DNA of 5,157 nucleotides from NCBI GenBank assembly GCA_018067055.1, contig JAGPVK010000317.1, positions 1-5,157 on the forward strand. The letters run 5' to 3'. Below, one piece after another: positions 1-5,157 of the stretch. A program made the translations under genes and the position numbers. The notes under the pieces were generated by a model. The model did no database searches and was not told where the DNA came from. It saw nothing but the letters and a program-made list of their open reading frames with translations. This DNA is from Sphingomonadales bacterium. GTDB lineage: Bacteria > Pseudomonadota > Alphaproteobacteria > Sphingomonadales > Sphingomonadaceae. Each line of letters opens with the position of its first letter. Position 1 is the stretch's first letter.

Positions 1-68
1 ATCTGGCGGTCGAGCAATTTGCGCGCGGCGCGGAGTTCATGGAGAGGTTGGCCGAGGCGCTGGCGTGA
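1..68 (+). CDS. C-terminal fragment of an unidentified protein
   Basis: Codons read in the frame starting at base 3 give 21 residues ending ...EFMERLAEALA and a TGA stop at 66-68. Third positions are mostly G or C, as in the real genes of this window, and the residues look like an amphipathic C-terminal helix. The gene begins outside the window, and too little remains to name a family. The stop lies only 11 bases before the palindromic repeat at 80-211, a normal place for that kind of element. A chance open frame of this length cannot be excluded. Confidence 0.5.
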   Translation, partial: LAVEQFARGAEFMERLAEALA

Positions 69-79
69 AGCGGCAACAA

Positions 80-211
80 ATCCTCCCCGCTTGCGGGGAG
101 GGGGACCGCGCGAAGCGTGGTGGAGGGGGCGTGCGTCTGAACGCAGCGCTTCGGCCAGAGCCCCCTTCCGTCAGCCCCGCGGGCTGCCACCTCCCCGCAA
201 GCGGGGAGGAT
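80..211. repeat. Composite palindromic intergenic repeat (REP/BIME-like)
   Basis: An identical 22-base sequence occurs at 80-101 and, inverted, at 190-211. Each copy is itself a hairpin with a 9-bp stem (CCTCCCCGC / GCGGGGAGG) and a 2-base loop (82-101 and 190-209). Inside these lie two further hairpins: 105-121 (ACCGCGC-GAA-GCGTGGT, one G.U pair) and 172-186 (CAGCCC-CGC-GGGCTG). The next inner segments, 125-130 (GGGGGC) and 160-165 (GCCCCC), can also pair. The centre has a small stem, TGCGT / ACGCA, at 132-136 and 141-145. The element is therefore two head-to-head units whose outer ends are identical and whose inner hairpins differ. Similar G/C-rich units are scattered in many alphaproteobacterial genomes between genes. 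There is no T-run, so it is not a standard intrinsic terminator, though the RNA hairpins could protect the upstream transcript's 3' end. The open frames crossing it are artefacts of its composition. Confidence 0.85.
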
Positions 212-278
212 CTATGTGCCGTCAATCCCCGCCCTTCCTTCCGGACGCGCGGATCGGGCGGCTTGCAACCAACGGATC

Positions 279-307
279 ATGCCGAATCCACCCTAACGCT
301 ACGGCAT
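279..307. repeat. Small inverted repeat upstream of the desaturase promoter
   Basis: ATGCCG at 279-284 is repeated inverted as CGGCAT at 302-307, with 17 bases between. The downstream arm ends 9 bases before the proposed -35 box of the desaturase, where a regulator could bind. A perfect 6-base arm pair at this distance can easily arise by chance. Apart from this and the promoter, I see nothing notable between 212 and 368. Confidence 0.25.
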
Positions 308-316
308 CGCCAACAT

Positions 317-345
317 TTGTAAAATCGGCAGAAAACAGCTATATT
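317..345 (+). promoter_or_regulatory. Candidate sigma-70-type promoter of the desaturase gene
   Basis: TTGTAA (317-322) and TATATT (340-345) are separated by 17 bases and match the -35 and -10 consensus at 4/6 and 5/6 positions. The stretch is conspicuously A/T-rich in a G/C-rich region. Transcription would start near 352 and give a leader of about 17 bases that still contains the AAGGA ribosome-binding site at 357-361. Call by inspection only. Confidence 0.45.
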
Positions 346-368
346 GGAGGCAAGAAAAGGATCGCATC

Positions 369-1436
369 ATGCCCGCTGTCAAAGCTGCCAAACCGAATGA
401 GATATTCACCCGCGAGGAATGGGCGGCGCTGACTCGCGTGTCGCGCTGGCACGGATTGTGGCTGACGCTGCACGGCTGGCTGATGGTGGCGTTGGTCACC
501 GGCGGCACCGCTTTGCTCTGGCAATGGCACTGGCTCGCCGGGCTGATCGCGACCCCGGTCGCGCTGATGCTGGTCGGCGGGCGGCAGCTGGGGCTGTCGA
601 TCCTGATGCACGAAGCGGCGCACGGCCTGCTCCACCCCAGGCGCAAGACCAATAATTTTGCCGGCCAGTGGCTGACCGGCTCGGCGACCGGCAGCGATCT
701 GCACAGCTACCGCGCCTATCACCTGACCCATCACCGTTTCACCCAGCAGACCGAAGATCCCGATCTCGGCCTGTCCGCTGCCTTCCCGACCAGCAAGGCC
801 AGCATGCGGCGCAAGATCATCCGCGACCTGACCGGCCAGACCTTTCTCAAGCAGCGCGGCAACCAGTTCGCGGTCGCGTGGAAAGGTCTGCAGGCGATGC
901 TGTCCGGTGCCCAGGACACTGCTCCCTCGGCCAAACGCGATCACTCGGCCGGTACTCCGCTCAACCGCAACGGCGCAGCCGGAGTCGCGGCTCCGGTGGT
1001 CGATCTTGAGGGCGCGAAACGAACGACGAGAACCGTCGGCCGCTTCCTGCTGATCCAGCTGATCGTGCTGCTGGTCAGCCTGGCCACGCTCGGCATCTGG
1101 CCGTTCCTGATCTGGCTGGCGGCGCTGGCGACCACCTTCCAGCTGATCCTGCGGATCCGCAACATCGCCGAACATGCCTGCACCACCACCGGTGGAGATG
1201 ACCCGTTCAGCCACGCGCGCACCACCAAAGCCAATATGCTGATGCGGTTGACGCTGGCGCCTTATTGGGTCAATTATCACAGCGAACATCATCTGTTCAT
1301 GGGCGTGCCCTGCTATAATCTGCCTGAGGCTCACCGGCTGTTACTGGCGAAGGGCTATGGCCCCAAGATGACGATCGCCAACAGCTATGCCGAAGTCTTG
1401 CGGACGGTGACCCGGCCGGTAGCGGCCGAGGCCTGA
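369..1436 (+). CDS. Membrane fatty acid desaturase family protein
   Basis: This 355-residue protein belongs to the di-iron membrane fatty acid desaturase superfamily, which inserts a double bond into an acyl chain using O2 and electrons from a ferredoxin- or cytochrome-type donor at the inner membrane. The three histidine boxes are intact: HEAAH at 81-85, HLTHH at 118-122 and HSEHH at 304-308, with an additional conserved-type EH at 268-269. Hydrophobic segments lie at about 33-51, 55-75, 225-241 and 243-262, giving two hairpins with the boxes on the cytoplasmic side. AAGGA (357-361) sits 7 bases before the ATG; a stronger GGAGG (346-350) is 18 bases away, too far for this start. The stretch at about residues 180-222 is hydrophilic and Ala/Gly/Pro-rich and looks like a variable loop. 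No redox partner or lipid gene adjoins it, so substrate and regiospecificity are unknown; a hydroxylase-type reaction on another lipid is possible. Confidence 0.93.
   Translation: MPAVKAAKPNEIFTREEWAALTRVSRWHGLWLTLHGWLMVALVTGGTALLWQWHWLAGLIATPVALMLVGGRQLGLSILMHEAAHGLLHPRRKTNNFAGQWLTGSATGSDLHSYRAYHLTHHRFTQQTEDPDLGLSAAFPTSKASMRRKIIRDLTGQTFLKQRGNQFAVAWKGLQAMLSGAQDTAPSAKRDHSAGTPLNRNGAAGVAAPVVDLEGAKRTTRTVGRFLLIQLIVLLVSLATLGIWPFLIWLAALATTFQLILRIRNIAEHACTTTGGDDPFSHARTTKANMLMRLTLAPYWVNYHSEHHLFMGVPCYNLPEAHRLLLAKGYGPKMTIANSYAEVLRTVTRPVAAEA
1413..1428. terminator. Possible hairpin at the convergent desaturase / DUF1003 junction
   Basis: CGGCCG at 1413-1418 and its inverted copy at 1423-1428 form a 6-bp stem with a GTAG loop, inside the last codons of the desaturase. 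A weaker 5-bp stem (CGCGA / TCGCG, 1440-1444 and 1453-1457) straddles the 11-base gap between the two convergent genes. Neither is followed by a T-run on either strand, so this is at best a weak or factor-assisted terminator. Confidence 0.2.
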
Positions 1437-1447
1437 CGTCGCGAAAT

Positions 1448-1990
1448 TCAGCTCGCGGGCTTTACCGCTGCCTTGATCTCGTTGAGGTCGGATTGCAGGC
1501 TGGTGATCTTCTCGAGCATCAGCAAATCCATTTTCTCGTGCAGGCGGATGATGTCGATTTCGGCCCGCAGATTGACTTCATAGTCATGCGCTGCGGCAAT
1601 CCGGTCCTTATTCGCTGCCCGGTTCTGGCTCATCATGATGATCGGCGCCTGGATCGCGGCCAGCGTCGACAATATCAGATTGAGAAAGATGAAGGGATAG
1701 GGATCGAAGGCCGCATCGAAGCGCCCCAGGATTTTCGAGTTCAATATCATCCATGCGAGCAGGACAATGGCGAAGGCAATGATGAAGCCCCATGAACCGC
1801 CGACGGCGGCGACCCGGTCGGAAAGCCGCTCGCCGAAACTGGCCTGCTCGTCCGCCAGATTGCCGGCGTCGTCGGCAACGATCTGCCGGGAGACAATCGC
1901 TTCGAGAACGCCCCGCTCCTCACGGGACAGCGCTGACAAGGGCTTGCCGAGCAATTGCTCGCTGAGTTGCTCGACCGTCCGCTTTGCCAT
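1448..1990 (-). CDS. DUF1003 family membrane protein
   Basis: This 180-residue protein matches my recollection of the DUF1003 family, which has no established biochemical role. An N-terminal soluble part (1-66, with FGERLSDRVAAVGGSWGFI at 52-70) leads into two transmembrane helices at about 67-84 and 99-119, joined by a short loop containing FDPYPFIFLNL (95-105). The family-typical APIIMMSQNR (115-124) follows the second helix, then a charged helical tail (about 137-175, with heptad-like Leu/Ile spacing) that could form a coiled coil. No signal peptide or catalytic motif is visible. GGGGAG at 1997-2002 is 6 bases upstream of the ATG. It is the last gene of a probable operon, starting 35 bases after the asparaginase-like gene ends, and is convergent with the desaturase. 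Confidence 0.9.
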   Translation of the reverse strand: MAKRTVEQLSEQLLGKPLSALSREERGVLEAIVSRQIVADDAGNLADEQASFGERLSDRVAAVGGSWGFIIAFAIVLLAWMILNSKILGRFDAAFDPYPFIFLNLILSTLAAIQAPIIMMSQNRAANKDRIAAAHDYEVNLRAEIDIIRLHEKMDLLMLEKITSLQSDLNEIKAAVKPAS

Positions 1991-2025
1991 CTCACACTCC
2001 CCGTCGCTGAAACCTCGTTCGCAAG

Positions 2026-2511
2026 CTAGTCCTGGACCCTGATGAAGCGATGCGCCGATCGGTCTTTCTGCACCTTCGCCGGATCAAACACTTCGCCGTT
2101 CATCGCAATATATACGCCGGGCGGCAGCGTCTGGACCGCTGCCAGCGCAAAGCCGACATTGAACTCGGCATCGCTGTTGCGCAGCGTCGCCGGCTGCATC
2201 GCACCGGTCAGCACGATCGTCTTGCCAGCAATGTCGGAAAGCACCCGCGCGGTTTGCACCATCGTGTCGGTGCCGTGGGTCACCAGAATCTTGTCGGCAT
2301 CGCTCGCTGCCACGGCCTCGTGAATCGCGGTCCGGTCGGCATCGGTCAGCTCGAGACTGTCCTTGCGCATCAACTGCGTCACCCGGTGCGCGACGAAGAC
2401 ATTATTCTCGGACAGGATATCCGGCAAGGCCGTCGCCCCGATCTGATATTCCGACAGGGCATCGAAATAGACCTTGTCGATGGTGCCGCCGGTGGTAAAA
2501 ATATCGATCAT
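2026..2511 (-). CDS. Single-domain asparaginase-like protein
   Basis: This 161-residue protein corresponds to only the N-terminal catalytic domain of type I/II L-asparaginases, which are usually about 330 residues and hydrolyse asparagine to aspartate and ammonia. By manual alignment with E. coli AnsB the active-site residues are all present: nucleophile Thr10 in TTGGTI (6-11), Tyr22 for Tyr25, Thr81-Asp82 in THGTDTM (78-84), and Lys149 for Lys162 in the segment after MNGEVFD. LTGAMQPATLRNSDAEFN (101-118) is also typical. What is missing is the C-terminal domain, which in classical enzymes helps the intersubunit active site. No leftover of it lies downstream: the TAG stop is followed by 35 bases and then the DUF1003 gene. 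No signal peptide is seen, so it is cytoplasmic. The ATG lies 7 bases after the lysyl-tRNA synthetase stop with no clear Shine-Dalgarno, suggesting translational coupling. Asparaginase activity is plausible but unproven; another amide substrate is possible. Confidence 0.88.
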   Translation of the reverse strand: MIDIFTTGGTIDKVYFDALSEYQIGATALPDILSENNVFVAHRVTQLMRKDSLELTDADRTAIHEAVAASDADKILVTHGTDTMVQTARVLSDIAGKTIVLTGAMQPATLRNSDAEFNVGFALAAVQTLPPGVYIAMNGEVFDPAKVQKDRSAHRFIRVQD

Positions 2512-2518
2512 GGCGATG

Positions 2519-4102
2519 TCAGTTTGCCAGCGCCGAAGCGATCAATTTCCGCGTATTTGAGACGCCATAAAGAGCAATGAAGCTGCCCATCCGCGGGCCC
2601 TGCGACGATCCCAGCAGAGTCTCGTAGAGCGCCTTGAACCAGTCGCGCAGATTGTCGAATCCGCCTTCCTTGCCGATCGTATAGACGATCGTCTGGATAT
2701 CCTCGGCCGCCGCATGGTCTGCCAGCCCGGCGAGTTCCTGATCCAGCCGTTCCAGCGCCGCTACTTCAACGCCCTCCGGCTTGCGCCGGTGCAAGGTCGG
2801 CGCGATGAAATCCTTGTGATAGGCCATGGCGTTGCCGATCAGCTCGTCGAGATCGGGATAGCGCTCCGCGGTCGCATCCGGCGCATATTGCCGCAAATAG
2901 CCCCAGATCTGCGCCTTATCCGACTCGCCCATCACCGCGACAAGATTCAGCAGCAGTCCGAAAGTGACCGGTATCGTATCTGTTGGCACATCGCCATTGT
3001 GGACATGATGCACCGGATTTCCGAGCCGCTTTTCCGCATCCTGCTCATGCCAGTTGGCGCGAAACTGGAAATATTCGTCGACCGCCTTGGGAATGACGCC
3101 GAGGTGCAATTGCTTGGCCGATTTTGGCTCGCGAAAGATATAGAAAGCCAGACTGGTTTCCGAGCCATAGCGCAGCCATTCGTCGAGGCTCAGCCCATTG
3201 CCCTTGGACTTGGAAATCTTCTCGCCCTTTTCGTCGAGGAACATTTCGTAGATCAGCCCCTCTGGCTTGCGCGCACCGAGCACCTTGGCAATCTTGCCCG
3301 ACTGCACGCCGCTGTCGGTGAGGTCCTTGCCATACATTTCATAATCGACGCCGAGCGCCGTCCAGCGCATCGCCCAGTCGACCTTCCACTGCAGCTTGGC
3401 GCCGCCGGAAAGGATGTTGTGCTCGATCATCTCGCCCTGGTCCTCGAAACGGACGATCCCGGTTTCGGCATCGACAATCTCCACCGGCACTTGCAGAACA
3501 TGACCCGTCTTCGGGCTGATCGGCAATATCGGCGAATAGGTCGCCTGCCGCTCCTTGCCCAAAGTCGGTAGCATGATGTCCAGTATCTGCTGGTTGCGGG
3601 CGAGTACGAGCTTCAGCGTGTCGTCAAAGGAGCCGCTCTGATATTGCTCGGTTGAGGACATGAACTCATAGTCGAAACCGAATTGATCGAGAAAATCGCG
3701 CAGCATTGCATTGTTGTGCGCAGCAAAGCTCTCGAACTTTCCAAACGGGTCCGGGACTTGGGTCAGTGGCTTGTGCAGATGTTCAGCGAGCATATCCTGA
3801 TTGGGGACATTGGTCGGCACCTTGCGAAAGCCGTCCATATCATCGCTGAACGCGACCAGCCGCGTCGGATTGCCGGTCAGCGTTTCATAGGCATGGCGCA
3901 CCATGGTCGTGCGCAACACTTCGTTGAAGGTGCCGATATGTGGCAGGCCCGACGGACCATAGCCGGTTTCAAACAGCATCGGCTCGCCATTCGGCTTTGG
4001 CGCGGGCGCGCCGCGTTCGCCGCGATAGCGTTTGAGCAGCTTGCGGGCTTCCTCAAACGGCCACGCTTTGGAATGCTCTGCTGCTTCACGATAGTCGGTC
4101 AC
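2519..4102 (-). CDS. lysK: Lysyl-tRNA synthetase, class I (LysRS1)
   Basis: This 527-residue enzyme attaches lysine to tRNA-Lys in the cytoplasm using ATP. It is the class I, archaeal-type form that replaces the usual class II LysS in most alphaproteobacteria. The Rossmann-type catalytic core carries the HIGH-like signature in GPSGLPHIGT (HIGT at 55-58) and the KMSKS-like signature KISKS (295-299). AFSDDMDGFRKVP (84-96) and WKVDWAMRW (239-247) are other stretches typical of this family. The C-terminal part (about 320-527) is the helical region that includes the anticodon-binding domain. Length is normal and no frameshift is seen. The start is GTG, with AGGA (complement of 4110-4113) 7 bases upstream; the product then begins MTDYREAAEHSKAWPFEEA. 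The gene is the first of a probable operon with the asparaginase-like and DUF1003 genes, and is divergent from nnrU. Confidence 0.96.
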   Translation of the reverse strand: MTDYREAAEHSKAWPFEEARKLLKRYRGERGAPAPKPNGEPMLFETGYGPSGLPHIGTFNEVLRTTMVRHAYETLTGNPTRLVAFSDDMDGFRKVPTNVPNQDMLAEHLHKPLTQVPDPFGKFESFAAHNNAMLRDFLDQFGFDYEFMSSTEQYQSGSFDDTLKLVLARNQQILDIMLPTLGKERQATYSPILPISPKTGHVLQVPVEIVDAETGIVRFEDQGEMIEHNILSGGAKLQWKVDWAMRWTALGVDYEMYGKDLTDSGVQSGKIAKVLGARKPEGLIYEMFLDEKGEKISKSKGNGLSLDEWLRYGSETSLAFYIFREPKSAKQLHLGVIPKAVDEYFQFRANWHEQDAEKRLGNPVHHVHNGDVPTDTIPVTFGLLLNLVAVMGESDKAQIWGYLRQYAPDATAERYPDLDELIGNAMAYHKDFIAPTLHRRKPEGVEVAALERLDQELAGLADHAAAEDIQTIVYTIGKEGGFDNLRDWFKALYETLLGSSQGPRMGSFIALYGVSNTRKLIASALAN

Positions 4103-4192
4103 GAATTTGTCCTGTTTTTCTGCCTATGCTGCGCAAATAGTGGCCTTAGCCTGTATAGCAAGTTAGAACAGGAGAAAATCAGGAGATTGGTG
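4103..4192. promoter_or_regulatory. Divergent promoter region between lysK and nnrU
   Basis: These 90 bases must carry the start signals of both divergent units. On the minus strand, TGC-TATACA (complement of 4152-4160) resembles an extended -10 box for lysK, but the hexamer 17 bases upstream (GATTTT) is a poor -35 box. On the plus strand, TATAGC (4154-4159) and TAGAAC (4164-4169) are weak -10 candidates for nnrU without good -35 partners. The two -10 candidates overlap, so the two directions may compete. No leader peptide, riboswitch or T-box is recognisable. Confidence 0.35.
4181..4185 (+). promoter_or_regulatory. Ribosome-binding site that fixes the nnrU start
   Basis: AGGAG is 7 bases before the ATG at 4193. 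The open frame extends far upstream over lysK, back to an ATG at 3683, but this site and the family-like N-terminus MTFLVAGLLLW show that translation starts at 4193. A GTG directly before it (4190-4192) is in frame but only 4 bases from AGGAG. Confidence 0.75.
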
Positions 4193-4771
4193 ATGACATT
4201 TTTGGTCGCAGGCTTGCTTCTCTGGAGCCTTGTTCATCTTATGAAATCGGTCGCGCCCGGTATGCGCGCGTCGATTCAGGGCGCTATTGGCGAAGGCCCG
4301 CACAAGGGATTGGCCGCGTTGCTGCTGCTCACATCGGTTGGCTTGATGATCTATGGCTGGCGTTCGACTCCGGCCGAATTTGTCTATGATCCGCCGAGCT
4401 GGGGCCGTCATCTCAATATGCTGCTGATGATCTTCTCGATCTATCTGATCGGTGTCGCCCAGGGCAAGTCACGGGTGAAGCAGTGGATCCGGCATCCGAT
4501 GCTGACCGGTGTTCTGGTCTGGGCAGTCGGCCACTTGCTCGCCAATGGCGATAACAAGTCGCTGATCCTCTTTGGCGGACTCGGACTCTGGGCGCTGATT
4601 TCTATTGTCACGGTTTCCCGCAACGAAGGCGCATGGGTGAAACCCTCGCAAGTGGCAACGCCCGGGCGCGAAGTGATCAGCGTCGTTATCGCTCTCGTCC
4701 TCTATGCCATTCTGTTCGGCGCCCATCGTTTCATTGCCGGCGTCGCGCTCGTCGGTCCGCACGCACCCTGA
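4193..4771 (+). CDS. NnrU family integral membrane protein
   Basis: This 192-residue protein has about six hydrophobic segments (roughly 1-17, 38-56, 73-90, 102-117, 123-141 and 159-184) and belongs to the NnrU family. NnrU was named from nitric-oxide reductase regulon clusters, and the family is related to plant 15-cis-zeta-carotene isomerase (Z-ISO), a haem-dependent enzyme. The diagnostic block RHPMLTGVLVWAVGHLLANGD (100-120) is present, with His101 and His114 as candidate haem ligands; His15, His73 and His178 also lie in or near membrane segments. The start is set by AGGAG at 4181-4185. No denitrification or carotenoid genes adjoin it, so neither role is supported by context. The likely partner in the transcription unit is the helicase gene 16 bases downstream. 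Family call is strong; function is open. Confidence 0.9.
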   Translation: MTFLVAGLLLWSLVHLMKSVAPGMRASIQGAIGEGPHKGLAALLLLTSVGLMIYGWRSTPAEFVYDPPSWGRHLNMLLMIFSIYLIGVAQGKSRVKQWIRHPMLTGVLVWAVGHLLANGDNKSLILFGGLGLWALISIVTVSRNEGAWVKPSQVATPGREVISVVIALVLYAILFGAHRFIAGVALVGPHAP

Positions 4772-4787
4772 TATAGTTGCAATCGTC

Positions 4788-5157
4788 TTGACCACTTCTA
4801 TCCTTCCCTATCCCGCGCTTCACGCCAGCCACAGCGGCATCTGGATTTGCAGCAGCGATGGCGAAACCCGCGCGATTGGCAAGGGCGAGGCGATTGGCCG
4901 GGTCGCGGAAACGCCGCATATCCTGCTCAACGCGCCGCTCTTGGGTCAGAGGCTCGGCTATCCCGATCTGTCCGGACTCGACCTGCTTGAACTATTCGCT
5001 TTCATCCATCCCGCCCAGTTCATGGTTCCGACACCGGCAGGCCTGGCCAAGACGCTTGGGCTCACGCCGCCGGAACAGGAAGCCGATAGTGCATCGCTCT
5101 ATCGGCACGCAGCCAGCCTCTTGCTGGCCGGTCTGGAAGCGCCTTTTTGGCAAGAGC
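4788..5157 (+). CDS. N-terminal part of a probable DinG-like ATP-dependent DNA helicase
   Basis: The frame is open from here to the window end (about 123 residues, no stop). LPYPALHASHSGIW near the start, then ETPHILLNAPLLGQRLGY (41-58) and LSGLDLLELFAFIHPAQF (61-78) followed by VPTPAGLAKTLGL, resemble by memory the N-terminal extension of large alphaproteobacterial DinG/helicase-c2 type (superfamily 2, XPD-like) helicases, which unwind DNA during repair. The Walker A and DEAH-type boxes would lie beyond the window, so the assignment rests on the N-terminus alone. The proposed start is TTG at 4788, because the family-like sequence begins right after it and the next in-frame ATG is at 5022, well inside conserved sequence. 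No clear Shine-Dalgarno precedes the TTG. Another in-frame TTG at 4734, inside nnrU, is possible. It is probably co-transcribed with nnrU. Confidence 0.7.
   Translation, partial: MTTSILPYPALHASHSGIWICSSDGETRAIGKGEAIGRVAETPHILLNAPLLGQRLGYPDLSGLDLLELFAFIHPAQFMVPTPAGLAKTLGLTPPEQEADSASLYRHAASLLLAGLEAPFWQE

Noticed and set aside
82..101. Intrinsic terminator for the upstream gene
   Set aside because: The stem is strong but is followed by G-rich sequence, not a T-run; the hairpin is better explained as part of the dispersed repeat.
80..211. CRISPR array
   Set aside because: Only two copies of the repeat are present and they are inverted relative to each other, not direct repeats with regular spacers.
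19..432. Open frames across the palindromic repeat (19-432, 65-322 on plus; 37-225 on minus)
   Set aside because: They encode Arg/Pro/Gly-rich products typical of translated G/C-rich repeats, and the 19-432 frame overlaps the real desaturase start.
339..1334. 331-codon open frame on the minus strand opposite the desaturase
   Set aside because: Its product is rich in Gln, Arg, Gly and Asp with no recognisable motif, and the plus-strand desaturase with three intact histidine boxes explains the region. G/C-rich third positions keep the opposite frame open.
2714..3571. 285-codon open frame on the plus strand opposite lysK
   Set aside because: It is an antisense shadow of a fully conserved synthetase gene; its product has no domain I recognise and no ribosome-binding site was evident.
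3683..4192. N-terminal extension of the nnrU reading frame over lysK
   Set aside because: The first 170 codons are antisense to lysK and unlike NnrU proteins, while a clear AGGAG precedes the ATG at 4193.
4103..4192. T-box or other amino-acid-responsive leader upstream of lysK
   Set aside because: The 90-base region is too short, and no T-box sequence, terminator or Lys-rich leader peptide is visible.

Overview
The window looks like chromosomal DNA of an alphaproteobacterium, most probably a sphingomonad (Sphingomonadales). The grounds are the high-GC coding style, a class I (archaeal-type) lysyl-tRNA synthetase, a histidine-box desaturase and a DinG-type helicase N-terminus of types I associate with this order, and a CCTCCCCGC/GCGGGGAGG palindromic intergenic repeat common in alphaproteobacterial genomes. 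The assignment is by recognition only; no search was run.

Layout, left to right: (1) 1-68, the last codons of an unidentified + strand gene. (2) 69-368, 300 bases without a gene. It holds a composite palindromic repeat (80-211), a small inverted repeat (279-307) and a good candidate promoter (317-345). (3) 369-1436 (+), a membrane fatty-acid desaturase with three histidine boxes. (4) 1448-1990 (-), a DUF1003 two-helix membrane protein convergent with the desaturase, only 11 bases away. (5) 2026-2511 (-), a single-domain asparaginase-like protein. (6) 2519-4102 (-), class I lysyl-tRNA synthetase. (7) 4103-4192, a 90-base divergent promoter region. (8) 4193-4771 (+), an NnrU-family integral membrane protein. 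(9) 4788-5157 (+), the N-terminal part of a probable DinG-like ATP-dependent helicase that runs off the window.

Transcription units: the three minus-strand genes lysyl-tRNA synthetase, asparaginase-like protein and DUF1003 protein are separated by 7 and 35 bases and very likely form one operon read from the 4103-4192 region. nnrU and the helicase form a likely second unit in the opposite direction (16-base gap). The desaturase appears to have its own promoter.

Most of the window is ordinary housekeeping and membrane genes. The items most worth a second look are the stand-alone asparaginase catalytic domain, which keeps every classical active-site residue I can align but lacks the C-terminal domain, its tight linkage to the lysyl-tRNA synthetase, and the mirror-symmetric multi-hairpin repeat. 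I do not see a convincing new defence, mobile or RNA-based system here.
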